Below are positions 12,627 to 22,800 of a stretch of 64,000 nt of DNA, piece after piece; position 1 is the first letter of the stretch, and every line of letters begins with the position of its first letter. Position numbers and translations under genes: made by a program. The stretch lies in assembly GCF_022201045.2 (NCBI RefSeq), contig NC_068563.1:27811001-27875000 (forward strand), given 5' to 3'. This DNA is from Citrus sinensis (lineage: Eukaryota; Streptophyta; Magnoliopsida; Sapindales; Rutaceae). A model generated the notes under the pieces. It was not told where the DNA came from. It ran no database searches and saw nothing but the letters and a program-made list of their open reading frames with translations.

Positions 12627-13562
12627 TTGAAGATGTCCCTAGATGAGGTGTATGAAGCCATAAAGGATCGAGGGCTGCTGTGCCTCCCTGCCCCAATAAC
12701 AAAGCCATCCAGCATGAGGGATAGGGGACGCTATTGTAAGTTCCATGGCACTTATGGCTACACCACAGCAGATTGCAGGGATCTCAAGACCCAGGTTGAA
12801 GATTTGGTGAGAAATCGATATCTGGAGGAGTTTATAGATGAGACATTCCCAATGGTAGCCTCAACAAATGAAGGGGAGCAGAGTGACAGGAATTTGAGGC
12901 GCGAGCAGCCTACAGTAAGGGTGATAGCTGGGGGCCCAACATTGGCTGGAGATTCCAACAGGTCGAGGAAAAATTATGCTAGATACGCCATGACCAGCAA
13001 AGAGGTATTCTTCAACACCCCAGCAGCCAAACGTGCAAGAGTTAGGCAAGTGCCAATCATGTGGACAGATGAGGATGAGGAAGGGATTTTATACCCTCAC
13101 GAGGATACTTTGGTCATCAAGGCCACTGTTGCTAGCAAGAAGTTTGACAGGATACTAGTTGACACAGGGAGCTCAGTTGACGTATTGTTTAAGTCAACCC
13201 TAGAGGAGATGGGAATAGCAGACCGGAAGCTGGAATATACCAACACCTCCTTGAAAGGGTTTGGAGGAGGAAAGCTGATCCCTCTGGGCATGGTCGAGCT
13301 GCCTATCACAATTGGGAGCTCCCCGACAGAAAGGACAATGATGCTGGACTTTGTGGTGGTAGACGAAGAAGGCCCTTACCAGATGATCCTAGGCCGGCCA
13401 TTTCTGAGGATGAGCAAAGCGGTGCTGTCCAACCATTATCTGGCTCTGAAGTACCGGGTGAATGGGGTAGTCGGAGTGGTACGAGGAGACCAGAGGATCG
13501 CAAGAAGTTGCTACTCCTCGGCAGCAAGGGAAGCAATGCAGATAACATCCCTTGATACCTGA
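12627..13562 (+). CDS. gag end (zinc-knuckle-like) plus retropepsin of the gypsy-type element
   Basis: 311 residues, open throughout. Near the start is a C-x2-H-type segment (CKFHGTYGYTTADC) typical of the linker in plant gypsy polyproteins. About residues 150-270 form an aspartic protease, with active site VDTGSSVDVLF and the later ILGRPFL flap/core motif. Such proteases cut the polyprotein during particle maturation. The frame ends soon after the protease, where reverse transcriptase should begin. The true start is uncertain, because this was probably part of one long polyprotein. Confidence 0.7.
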   Translation: MKMSLDEVYEAIKDRGLLCLPAPITKPSSMRDRGRYCKFHGTYGYTTADCRDLKTQVEDLVRNRYLEEFIDETFPMVASTNEGEQSDRNLRREQPTVRVIAGGPTLAGDSNRSRKNYARYAMTSKEVFFNTPAAKRARVRQVPIMWTDEDEEGILYPHEDTLVIKATVASKKFDRILVDTGSSVDVLFKSTLEEMGIADRKLEYTNTSLKGFGGGKLIPLGMVELPITIGSSPTERTMMLDFVVVDEEGPYQMILGRPFLRMSKAVLSNHYLALKYRVNGVVGVVRGDQRIARSCYSSAAREAMQITSLDT

Positions 13563-13576
13563 GTAGAAAACAAGAA

Positions 13577-13693
13577 AGGCCATATAGAGTCAAGCAGATG
13601 GTGGGACCCGGAGCTTACAAGCTGGTTCGCACGGACGGCCACGAGGTGAAACGCCCATGGAACGCAGCACATCTCCGAAAATACTTCCAGTAA
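13577..13693 (+). pseudogene. residual C-terminal end of gypsy integrase
   Basis: The frame beginning RPYRVKQMVGPGAYKL and ending PWNAAHLRKYFQ-stop is the usual tail of plant gypsy polyproteins after the integrase. It follows the protease ORF within 20 bp, in another frame. One internal deletion therefore removed reverse transcriptase, RNase H and nearly all of integrase while keeping both polyprotein ends. Confidence 0.7.
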
Positions 13694-13837
13694 GACTTGT
13701 CCACATTTTAAAGCAATTTCTACTCGTGCTCTTTATCTTTTATTTTTATGTTTTACGTCAAAGCAAGTTCATGTAAAATCAAAACCTGCAATTAATGGAA
13801 CGTCGAGGAATGTCATTCACTTGAAACTGTGATAAAT

Positions 13838-16800
13838 CTTCGAAGGCATGCAAAGTCTCACCAAGTCTCAAAGCCTATTTTATGGCGAGACAGAAGCCAA
13901 GGGTGCCAGGATCTGCTCGACCACGAGAAGGCGAGCAGAATCCCAATCCTTGAAGAATCGAAGGCATGCAAAGGCTCACCAAGTCTCAAAGCCTGTTTTA
14001 TGGTGAGACAGAAGCCAAGCGTGCTAGGATCTACTCGACCACGTGAAGGCGAGCAGAATCCCAATCCTTGAAGAATCGAAGGCATGCAAAGGCTCACCAA
14101 GTCTCAAAGCCTGTTTTATGGCGAGACAGAAGCCAAGCATGCCAGGATCTGCTTGACCACGTGAAGGTGAGCAGAATCCCCAAGCACCGAAGAAGACACT
14201 AAGGCATGCAAAGGCTCACCAAGTCTCAAAGCCTGTTTTATGGCGAGACAGAAACCAAGCATGCCAGGATCTGCTCGACCACGAGAAGGCGAGCAGAATC
14301 CCAATCCTTGAAGAATCGAAGGCATGCAAAGGCTCACCAAGTCTCAAAGCCTGTTTTATGGCGAGACAGAAGCCAAGCATGCCAGGATCTGCTCGACCAC
14401 GTGAAGGCGAGCAGAATCCCCAAGCATCGAAGAAGTCATTAAGGCATGCAAAGGCTCACCAAGTCTCAAAGCCTGTCTTATGGCGAGACAGAAGCCAAGC
14501 GTGCCAGGATCTGCTCGACCACGAGAAGGCGAGCAGAATCCCAATCCTTGAAGAATCAAAGGCATGCAAAGGCTCGTCAAGTCTCAAAGCCTGTTTTAAG
14601 GCGAGACAAAAGCCAAGCGTGCCAGGATCTGCTTGACCACGTGAAGGCGAGCAGAATCCCCAAGCATTGAAGAATTTACTAAGGCATGCAAAGGCTCATC
14701 AAGTCTCAAAGCCTGTTTTATGGCGAGACAGAAGCCAAGCATGCCAGGATCTGCTCGACCACGAGAAGGCGAGCAGAGTCCAAAGCATTTGAAAAAATTT
14801 CCAAGGCATGCAAAGGCTCACCAAGTCTCAAAGCATGTCTTATAGCGAGATAGAAGCCAAGCGTGCCAGGATCTGCTTGACCACGTGAAGGCGAGCAGAA
14901 TCCCCAAGCATTGAAGAATTTACTAAGGCATGCAAAGGCTCACCAAGTCTCAAAGCCTATTTTATGGCGAGACAGAAGCCAAGCATGCCAGGATCTGCTT
15001 GACCACGTGAAGGCGAGTAGAATCCCCAAGCACCGAAGAAGACACTAAGGCATGCAAAGGCTCACCAAGTCTCAAAGCCTGTTTTATGGCGAGACAGAAA
15101 CCAAGCGTGCCAGGATCTGCTCGACCACGAGAAGGCGAGCAGAATCCCAATCCTTGAAGAATCGAAGGCATGCAAAGGCTCACCAAGTCTCAAAGCCTGT
15201 TTTATGGCGAGACAGAAGCCAAGCATGCCAGGATCTGCTCGACCACGTGAAGGCGAGCAGAATCCCCAAGCATCGAAGAAGTCACTAAGGCATGCAAAGG
15301 CTCACCAAGTCTCAAAGCCTGTCTTATGGCGAGACAGAAGCCAAGCGTGCCAGGATCTGCTCGACCACGAGAAGGCGAGCAGAATCCCAATCCTTGAAGA
15401 ATCAAAGGCATGCAAAGGCTCATCAAGTCTCAAAGCCTGTTTTAAGGCGAGACAAAAGCCAAGCGTGCCAGGATCTGCTTGACCACGTGAAGGCGAGCAG
15501 AATCCCCAAGCATTGAAGAATTTACTAAGGCATGCAAAGGCTCATCAAGTCTCAAAGCCTGTTTTATGGCGAGACAGAAGCCAAACATGCCAGGATCTGC
15601 TCAACCACGTGAAGGTGAGCAGAATCCCCAAGCATCGAAGAAGTCACTAAGGCATGCAAAGGCTCACCAAGTCTCAAAGCCTGTTTTATGGCGAGACAGA
15701 AGCCAAGCGTGCTAGGATCTGCTCGACCACGTGAAGGCGAGCAGAATCCCAATCCTTGAAGACGAAGGCATGCAAAGGCTCACCAAGTCTCAAAGCCTGT
15801 TTTATGGCGAGACAGAAGCCAAGCATGCCAGGATCTGCTTGACCACGTGAAGGCGAGTAGAATCCCCAAGCACCGAAGAAGACACTAAGGCATGCAAAGG
15901 TTCACCAAGTCTCAAAGCCTGTTTTATGGCGAGACAGAAACCAAGCGTGCCAGGATCTGCTCGACCACGAGAAGACGAGCAGAATCCCAATCCTTGAAGA
16001 ATCGAAGGCATGCAAAGGCTCACCATGTCTCAAAGCCTGTTTTATGGCGAGACAGAAGCCAAGCATGCCAGGATCTGCTCGACCACGTGAAGGCGAGCAG
16101 AATCCCCAAGCATCGAAGAAGTCACTAAGGCATGCAAAGGCTCACCAAGTCTCAAAGCCTGTCTTATGGCGAGACAGAAGCCAAGCGTGCCAGAAGCCAA
16201 GCGTGCCAGGATCTGCTCGACCACGAGAAGGCGAGCAGAATCCCAATCCTTGAAGAATCAAAGGCATGCAAAGGCTCGTCAAGTCTCAAAGCCTGTTTTA
16301 AGGCGAGACAAAAGCCAAGCGTGCCAGGATCTGCTTGACCACGTGAAGGCGAGCAGAATCCCCAAGCATTGAAGAATTTACTAATGCATGCAAAGGCTCA
16401 TCAAGTCTCAAAGCCTGTTTTATGGCGAGACAGAAGCCAAGCGTGCCAGGATCTGCTCGACCACGAGAAGGCGAGCAGAGTCCAAAGCATTCGAAAAAAT
16501 TCCCAAGGCATGCAAAGGCTCACCAAGTCTCAAAGCATGTCTTATAGCGAGATAGAAGCCAAGCGTGCTAGGATCTGCTTGACCACGTGAAGGCGAGCAG
16601 AATCCCTAAGCATTGAAGAATTTACTAAGGCATGCAAAGGCTCATCAAGTCTCAAAGCCTGTTTTATGGCGAGACAGAAGCCAAGTGTACCAGGATCTGC
16701 TCGACCATGAGAAGGCGAGCAGAGTCCAAAGCATTCGAAAAAATTCCCAAGGCATGCAAAGGCTCACCAAGTCTCAAAGCATGTCTTATGGCGAGACCCG

Positions 16801-16846
16801 AAGCCAAGCATGCCAGGATCTGCTCGACCACGCGAAGGCATGTGGC
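13838..16846 (+). repeat. ~121-bp tandem array with a ~846-bp higher-order period
   Basis: About 25 head-to-tail units, each starting near 'aggcatgcaaaggctcacc' and holding 'gcgagacagaagccaag' and 'ccaggatctgctcgacca'. Spacing is 117-125 bp. Neighbouring units alternate in their ends (aatcccaatccttg versus aatccccaagcat), and blocks recur almost exactly after 846 bp (for example 14203, 15049) and then 840 bp (15889), about seven units per block. A local duplication of 'aagccaagcgtgccag' sits near 16190. The many short ORFs here, on both strands, come from the repeat and are not genes. Confidence 0.92.
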
Positions 16847-17094
16847 AAAACCATGTGCCAAGCCAGAACCTGCTCGACCAAACAAAGACGAGCAGATTCT
16901 CAAACGAAAAATAACTCATGATTACAACACAAGAAAGTAATCAAAAACATCTTTATTAATTTGTTAATAATTAACAGAGGAGATAATCTTCACAAACATT
17001 GTTCATTACAATACAAGAAATATATCAAGAAGATGGTGGATCAGTAAGCCGAGCAGCATTGGTTGGCTGGACCTCCTCAGGTGCAGGGGGGGTA

Positions 17095-17530
17095 TCACCA
17101 GTTGCGTCCCGGGGGGGTGCTCGCCTCGCCAACATCAGCAGGTACTGCACGAGGAAGAGAGTTTTCCTCCTCAATCACGATCGGCTCTACCCCTTCAGCG
17201 TCTTCCTTGGCCGCCTCCTCGTCGATATGTTGAGCAACACCAGCTGCAAGGTCATCCATCTTCAGATCAGGGTGTTGCTTCCCGAGGACGGCCATAATGC
17301 AACGATAGGAATGCCGAAGTCCCTGGTCGTACTGGTTGTCAGCCTCCTTCTCTAAATTCTCGACCCGAACCCGGTGGGAATCACGGAGAGATTCGAGCTG
17401 AGCCTTATACATAGCCTTCTGCCTTTGAAGATCCTCCTTGACCCTGGTCAGCTCCTCCTCGAGGCCTCTTCCAGTCTCACGCGACCAAGAACCGCTAAGT
17501 TTCTACTGCTGGTCCATTACATTACCCAAC
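17095..17530 (-). other. antisense coiled-coil ORF fragment in the gypsy-type element
   Basis: On the strand opposite to gag, 17095-17412 is open for 105 residues and the reading continues upstream to about 17490 in the same frame. It is rich in heptad-like Glu/Lys/Leu (EEELTRVKEDLQRQK, then YKAQLESLRDSHRVRVENLEKE), followed by an acidic tail. A TAG near 17500 separates it from an upstream MDQQ segment. Antisense extra ORFs between pol and the 3' LTR are known from several plant gypsy lineages; that this is one is an inference. Function unknown. Confidence 0.5.
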
Positions 17531-17550
17531 ACCAGAAACTGGGAGACCGG

Positions 17551-18209
17551 TGTTTGAGGGAAATACTTCGACGAGACCAGACGTGATGAGCAGATGTTTG
17601 GTGGCAGAAGTTTGCGAGTAGGTGTGTCCTGTAAGAGCCAGGTAGCAGGGAAGCAGGGGCAGGAATATCCTGCTCATCCACGAGTACGTCATCCGCGAGG
17701 CCAATTTCCTGTAAGAAGCATAAAGCCATTCTTGTTGTATTCTTGCTAAGGGTTTATTCGAGGAGACCCGGTTAACGACAGTTGGCGAGGCATGCTCTCC
17801 AGCCCGAGAATCTAGGCACGAAGGCCACGCAACCACCCACGACTATGGAAATGGGGAATCCACGTTCGAGAGGTGGGAGGATAACAGACGTAGACTGGGA
17901 AAACTGGGATTCAGAGGAAGCCTATAAAAAGGTAGCCAACGAAGGTAAAATGGTTAGCAATTTTGATTCTAAAGGAGAGAAAACAACCTAACAGCCATAA
18001 GATTTGTGGCAAGCGTTCCCCGAACCTTCATATCTGACTTGAGCGTCGGAGGGTTTGCGCCGGGAAAACAACCGGCGTACTCTGACCTGTCTGTGTGCGC
18101 AGGAACCTCTAGAGAAGAATCTTTACCATGAGGGATCCTGGTCGTGGTGAAGTTGATCGTGCAGAGACCCTGGTCGTAGAACGAGGAGAACCAGAATCTC
18201 GCATCAACA
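17551..18209 (+). repeat. 3' LTR of the gypsy-type element
   Basis: 659 bp, a close match to the 5' LTR with about two dozen substitutions plus a small length change. It ends CATCAACA directly before the target duplication ATTAA. The purine tract before it is weak ('aaactgggagaccgg'). Confidence 0.88.
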
Positions 18210-18214
18210 ATTAA

Positions 18215-19154
18215 ATTGAACCGCCATTCAAAACTAGACAGTAAAAAATTAAAGGAGGAACCTAATTTGTTAAAGTCACAATGGAATCAAGAAAGAATTA
18301 GATAGTAAATAGTTAAATTAAAGGAACAGAAGAGTGATAATCGAAGTAAAGCGACAAAAAACTACACAAACGAATTCACCGAATCAAGAGAAGGCAAACC
18401 AGAGTGCTTCTCTGCTCTAAACGTCAATACCGCAAGATGTCGCGTAATTTAAAGATAGAAAACGGCAGTCCAGGCTGTAAATGGCACTTCAATTGATAAG
18501 GCAAGGGAACCACAGAGGTCATCAAGGGCACCTAAACCAAATCCTAAGTATGAAGAGTATGCATGCAGGACGTAAGACTCATGCATGCAACATGCAGAAC
18601 GTGGAACAAATCCTAATTATGAAGAATATTCATGCAGGACGTGAGACTTATGCATGCAACATGCATAACGTGGAATATTTAAATGCAACTAGGTAGGAAC
18701 TGGAGCAGTTGGCCACGTCAGTTAGCCGCTGGAGGATTTGTAGCTTTAATTATTGCATTTAAGTTATATATTGTTGCTTAGTTGATCGGATTTTTAGCTA
18801 AGTTATTGTATTTATATTTTCTTTTACTTGTTTAGCTTTGTATATGCCTTCACTATCGGTTGTATATCTTAGTAATTGGTTACTTTTAAAAAGAAAATTA
18901 TCAAAAACACTTGTCCTGTGGTTGGTTCTCGCCGAAAGCAGGGCATCAAAGTTTATCTTTTGCAACCATTAGTAAGCTTATGACTGGGACCTTATCATCA
19001 ATTGATTTGTACGTCTAAAAATATAAATTTAGTTCCTCATAGAGCTGGAAAAAAAAATTCTGGTGGATACGTGACCAATATAAAAGGAGTTACAGTGATA
19101 ATGTTTTGTTTGATTAAGGGAAACTGCGAGGAGATAAGTGATTACAAATGCACT
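18215..19154. other. intergenic stretch with a two-unit tandem repeat
   Basis: No gene recognised. At 18541-18675 a 69-bp unit ('atcctaagtatgaag', then 'atgcatgcaacatgca') is present twice with few changes. It is rich in the palindrome atgcatgc or gcatgc. The rest shows no coding or structural signal I can name. Confidence 0.5.
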
Positions 19155-19853
19155 TAATAGTATTCCAGTTTTGCCGATGAGATTATCAAATGGAGGATTG
19201 ATTTCAATACGGTCTGCGAACCCCAACTGATGCAAACGCAGCAATTTTTCAGAATGACTATCGAAAACTTCTAAAATATTCCATATGCGAAGGTGGAACC
19301 ACGACCATGAGGACATTATTTCTTGATCGTCAACAAAAAGTTGACCCTCCAATGCGGCGGACCGTTGATCAAAGAGCAAAGTAGTGAATTTCACAGTGAT
19401 GCTTTGATAGAAAAGGGTACATGACTACTTACAGCTTGCATACCGTGACATCTCTTTTTAGCAAGAGAGACATTCGGTGTGATTTCCAAGTCTAAGACAG
19501 AGATGTTTAGATTAGATACCGAGAGACTCTGACTCCAGCGTAATGAGACAATTCCAAAATATAATCCAATCATTTACTTACATCATCAAGGAGACTTCGA
19601 ATCTCTGCAACAGGTAAATTAACGAGAGTTTGACGAATGAACCTGAAACATCTCTGGGAAACACTTGGTGAAAATTCATATTCACCCTTTACAATAAGGC
19701 TTAGTTGTTCGAGTACTTCCTTGAACGCAGACTCAAGTGGAACCTGATCATCATTTTGTCAGCTCAAAGAGATATCATCACATTATTTAAACAATATTAG
19801 TAAAAGATGTTGACCTGAACAGAATGAAAGTAGTCGGCATTGCTAAGAAACTC
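19155..19853 (-). pseudogene. tRNA ligase-like pseudogene, copy D (3' end only)
   Basis: Three pieces read on the minus strand. 19815-19853 is the end of an exon (LSNADYFHSVQ). 19582-19743 is a 54-codon open exon starting VPLESAFKEVLEQL. About 19155-19573 is the phosphodiesterase exon, broken by frame changes. In the last, the first catalytic HxT is N-V-S and the second H-L-R. The upstream end is cut exactly where the poly-A tail of the L1 LINE joins (poly-T on + at 19854). These exons are just those missing from the copy at 38.4-42.7 kb, so both probably formed one gene before insertions separated them. Confidence 0.75.
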
Positions 19854-19888
19854 TTTTTTTTTTTATCAATAAATGGCTCTTAAGAGAG

Positions 19889-22800
19889 CTAAGTTAACAC
19901 TAATCGGGAGTTTGCAACCCCATGATCATCATTAATCAATATGCTCAGCATATTTGGAGGAATTGAATGAAAACAATGTAAACCCAAGGAGAAAGAAAAA
20001 TTGTACGAAGCTAGGAAATCAGCTGCTTCATTGGCTTCTCGGTAGATATGCTCCACTTTGGTCAACCAATCACGCCGGAGGAGTGCCTGAATTTCCTGAA
20101 TGAGGGTAAAAGGCTCGTTGATAGGAGGGTTTGAGTTGGAGATTAACTTCATAACACACATGCTATCTACTTCCACGTAAACTCTGCGAAAGCCTTATTG
20201 CCAAGCGATAGATAATCCATAAAATAAACCCCAAAGCTCAGCTGAAGCCACCGAGCACACACCTAAATTGGCACTGTAGCCTACATGCCAAACACCTCTG
20301 AAATCACGGATTAGCCCACCAGCTCCTGCAATCCCCGAAGATTTCTTAGCATTGTTTGAATTTAATTTAACCCAAGGCCAAATAGGCGCAGTCCAACTAA
20401 TCCATCTTTCAATACGGGTAGTGCCAGCAGCAAAGGAGAAGGAATTACTTCGTTGAATTTCAGTAGCCCTTACTTTAATATCCATTGCAATAGTATTACT
20501 CTCCCAATAATCCTTAGTAAAAATAAAATGATTCCGCCAGAACCAAATCCGCCAAATAGCCACTCCAAATAGGGCACGCTAAAGGTTACTACCTGGAAAC
20601 TTGTTTGAAGCTTGTAAATTTCCTGATACCCACCCGCAAGATCAGCATTGAAGAACTCATGCTGATTATGGTCCCTAAGAAGTCGAATCCATACCGCTCT
20701 AGAAAAAGGACAGTCACGGAGCACATGGTAAAATACAAGTGTGCAACCCAAGAGGGGGGGTGAATTGGAATTTTAAAAATTATCCTAACAAATCCACACA
20801 ACAAGCAATCTAATGTCTTAACAATAATTGAAAACAATAAGTTCAATAATAGCACGATAATTAAAGAGTAAGGGAGAAGAGAAACAAACACACGAATTTT
20901 TACGTGGTTCGGCAATCTCCGCCTACGTCCACGCCTCCAAGCGATCCAAGCTCGAGGATTTCACTATCCAAGCCTTTCCAAGGCTTCAACAATTACAATT
21001 GAATTTGAGGTGTCAATAAACCTTTACAACAAAGAGATTATCTCCCAATCTCTTCACTCAAGTGTCTCACACACTCAAACTCTTACAAATAAATTGAAGA
21101 AATGAAAGATACAATGAAACTCACTCAATGAGTAGATATTCAAAGATGAAGAACAATGAATGATTCAATGATTTGTGTTTTGCAAGTTGTAAGCTCAAGA
21201 TATCACGTGTGCTTTTTGTTTTTGCTTGTTGGAGAGATTGAAAATGAGTTGGATTTGAGTTCTTATAGTTTGAGCTAAAAAACTAGCCGTTATGCACATT
21301 TTGGTCGTAACCGGATTACCGGTTATGGACAACCGGAATTCCGCTTAATGTTACCGTTACAGCCACAAATTTGAATTTCTGAACATCCGGATTTCCGCTT
21401 TGTCACATCCGGATTTCCGCTTACGCTTAGTAGCTTACTGCCCAACAACCGGATTTCCGTTTGTTAGGATCCGGAATTCCGCTTTTAATTCGGATAGATT
21501 CTGCCTAAAATCCGGACTTCCGTTTGTCATAATCCGGATTTCCGCTTGCTACAGTAACTGCTACAGTGAATATTTTTCCAAATTTATAGTTTGACCCCAA
21601 AACTTTATAAAACTGTAGTGTGGCCCAAAACGTTATGAAAGTTTGCAAAAAGGTCCAATTTCAGAACTTTAGAATAATGCTTTGTCAATCCCACAACTTT
21701 ATGAAATTATGACTTTGCCCAAACTATGTGAAATTATAGAATGGTCCAAAAACATTTAAATAGTTTCAAATAGGTCCAAATCCGAAATTTAAAATACTAT
21801 CAAAGATTTTAAAATTACTTTCATTTTAGTCCAAAATGCTTTAATCCCATAACATCATTTTCTTATTATAAAAGCACAATTCATAAATCTTGACTCAATA
21901 AATACATGTGGTTTGTTATCATCAAAATCAATATTTATAAACATATAGGCTAACACATGGATCGTGGTCTCCAACTCATGCCCGCATCTCTCACAATGTG
22001 GTTCAATGGTTAAATGCTGTGACGCTAATTCTCCTCGTGCCTTTAAGCGATTGTGAAGCACCAAACAGATAAAAGTCTTTATGCTCTGCGGGCCCTTCCA
22101 TGACCACGCCAACCGCTAGATCGTATTCCTTTCCTGCATGTATGGCTGAGCCAAGTGTTCATATGCTGACTTCACTGTGAACTTTTCATGAGTTGCAGCT
22201 ACCCAGTAAGCTTTATCAGCACCATTTCGCACCGAAGGGGGATGAACTGAAGCAATGCGCATCACTGCATTATGAGATAAGAGGTAGCTGAACTTCGGCC
22301 AGTTCCAGGTGCCCTATGCAGTCACAAAGTCAGCCACATACAAATCAAAAAGTTCATGAGGTATTGGTTTCAAAATAAAAGCCGCAAGGGGAGAAGATTT
22401 CGTGGCCCAACAGTCCCACAAAAATTTCACTCTCAGGCCATTACCAATATTCCAACGTAACCCCCGTTTGGCATGATCCCAAACTCGACATACAGACTTC
22501 CACAAATGAGAGCCATGCCGAATGGGAAGAAACTGTGGGATATCCGAGGGAGACACTCTGTACTTTGTAGCTAGTACTTGGGCACAAAGTTTACTAGGTT
22601 CAATGATCAAGTTCCATGTAACCTTCAACAATAAAGCTTCATTCATAATCTCCAACCTCTTAAATCCTAGCCCACCAGCCAGCTTCGGTTGACAGATAAT
22701 GTGCCAACTAATTAAACTCATCTTACGCATTTCGTCATTCCCACTCCACAAGAATCTTCTGCAAGCTTGATCTATTTTCGTCTTGATACTAGCCGGTAAA

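Larger units (their letters stand above)
10444..18209 (+). mobile_element. non-autonomous Ty3/gypsy-type LTR retrotransposon
   Basis: Complete element of about 7.8 kb with LTRs at both ends starting TG and ending CA, flanked by the 5-bp target duplication ATTAA (10439-10443 and 18210-18214). It carries a decayed gag, an intact-looking aspartic protease ORF and the last residues of integrase. Reverse transcriptase, RNase H and most of integrase are absent. The space holds a 3-kb tandem array and an antisense ORF. The LTRs differ at about two dozen sites, so insertion is not very recent. It would need enzymes from a related full-length element. Confidence 0.9.

Noticed and set aside
13838-16846. 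CRISPR-like array
   Set aside because: Units are about 121 bp and similar throughout, with no short repeat plus unique spacer pattern, and the host is a plant.
13829-16940. About twenty overlapping ORFs of 60-102 residues on both strands
   Set aside because: They are frame readings of the 121-bp tandem repeat. Their near-identical proteins recur at the repeat period, and there is no independent coding signal.
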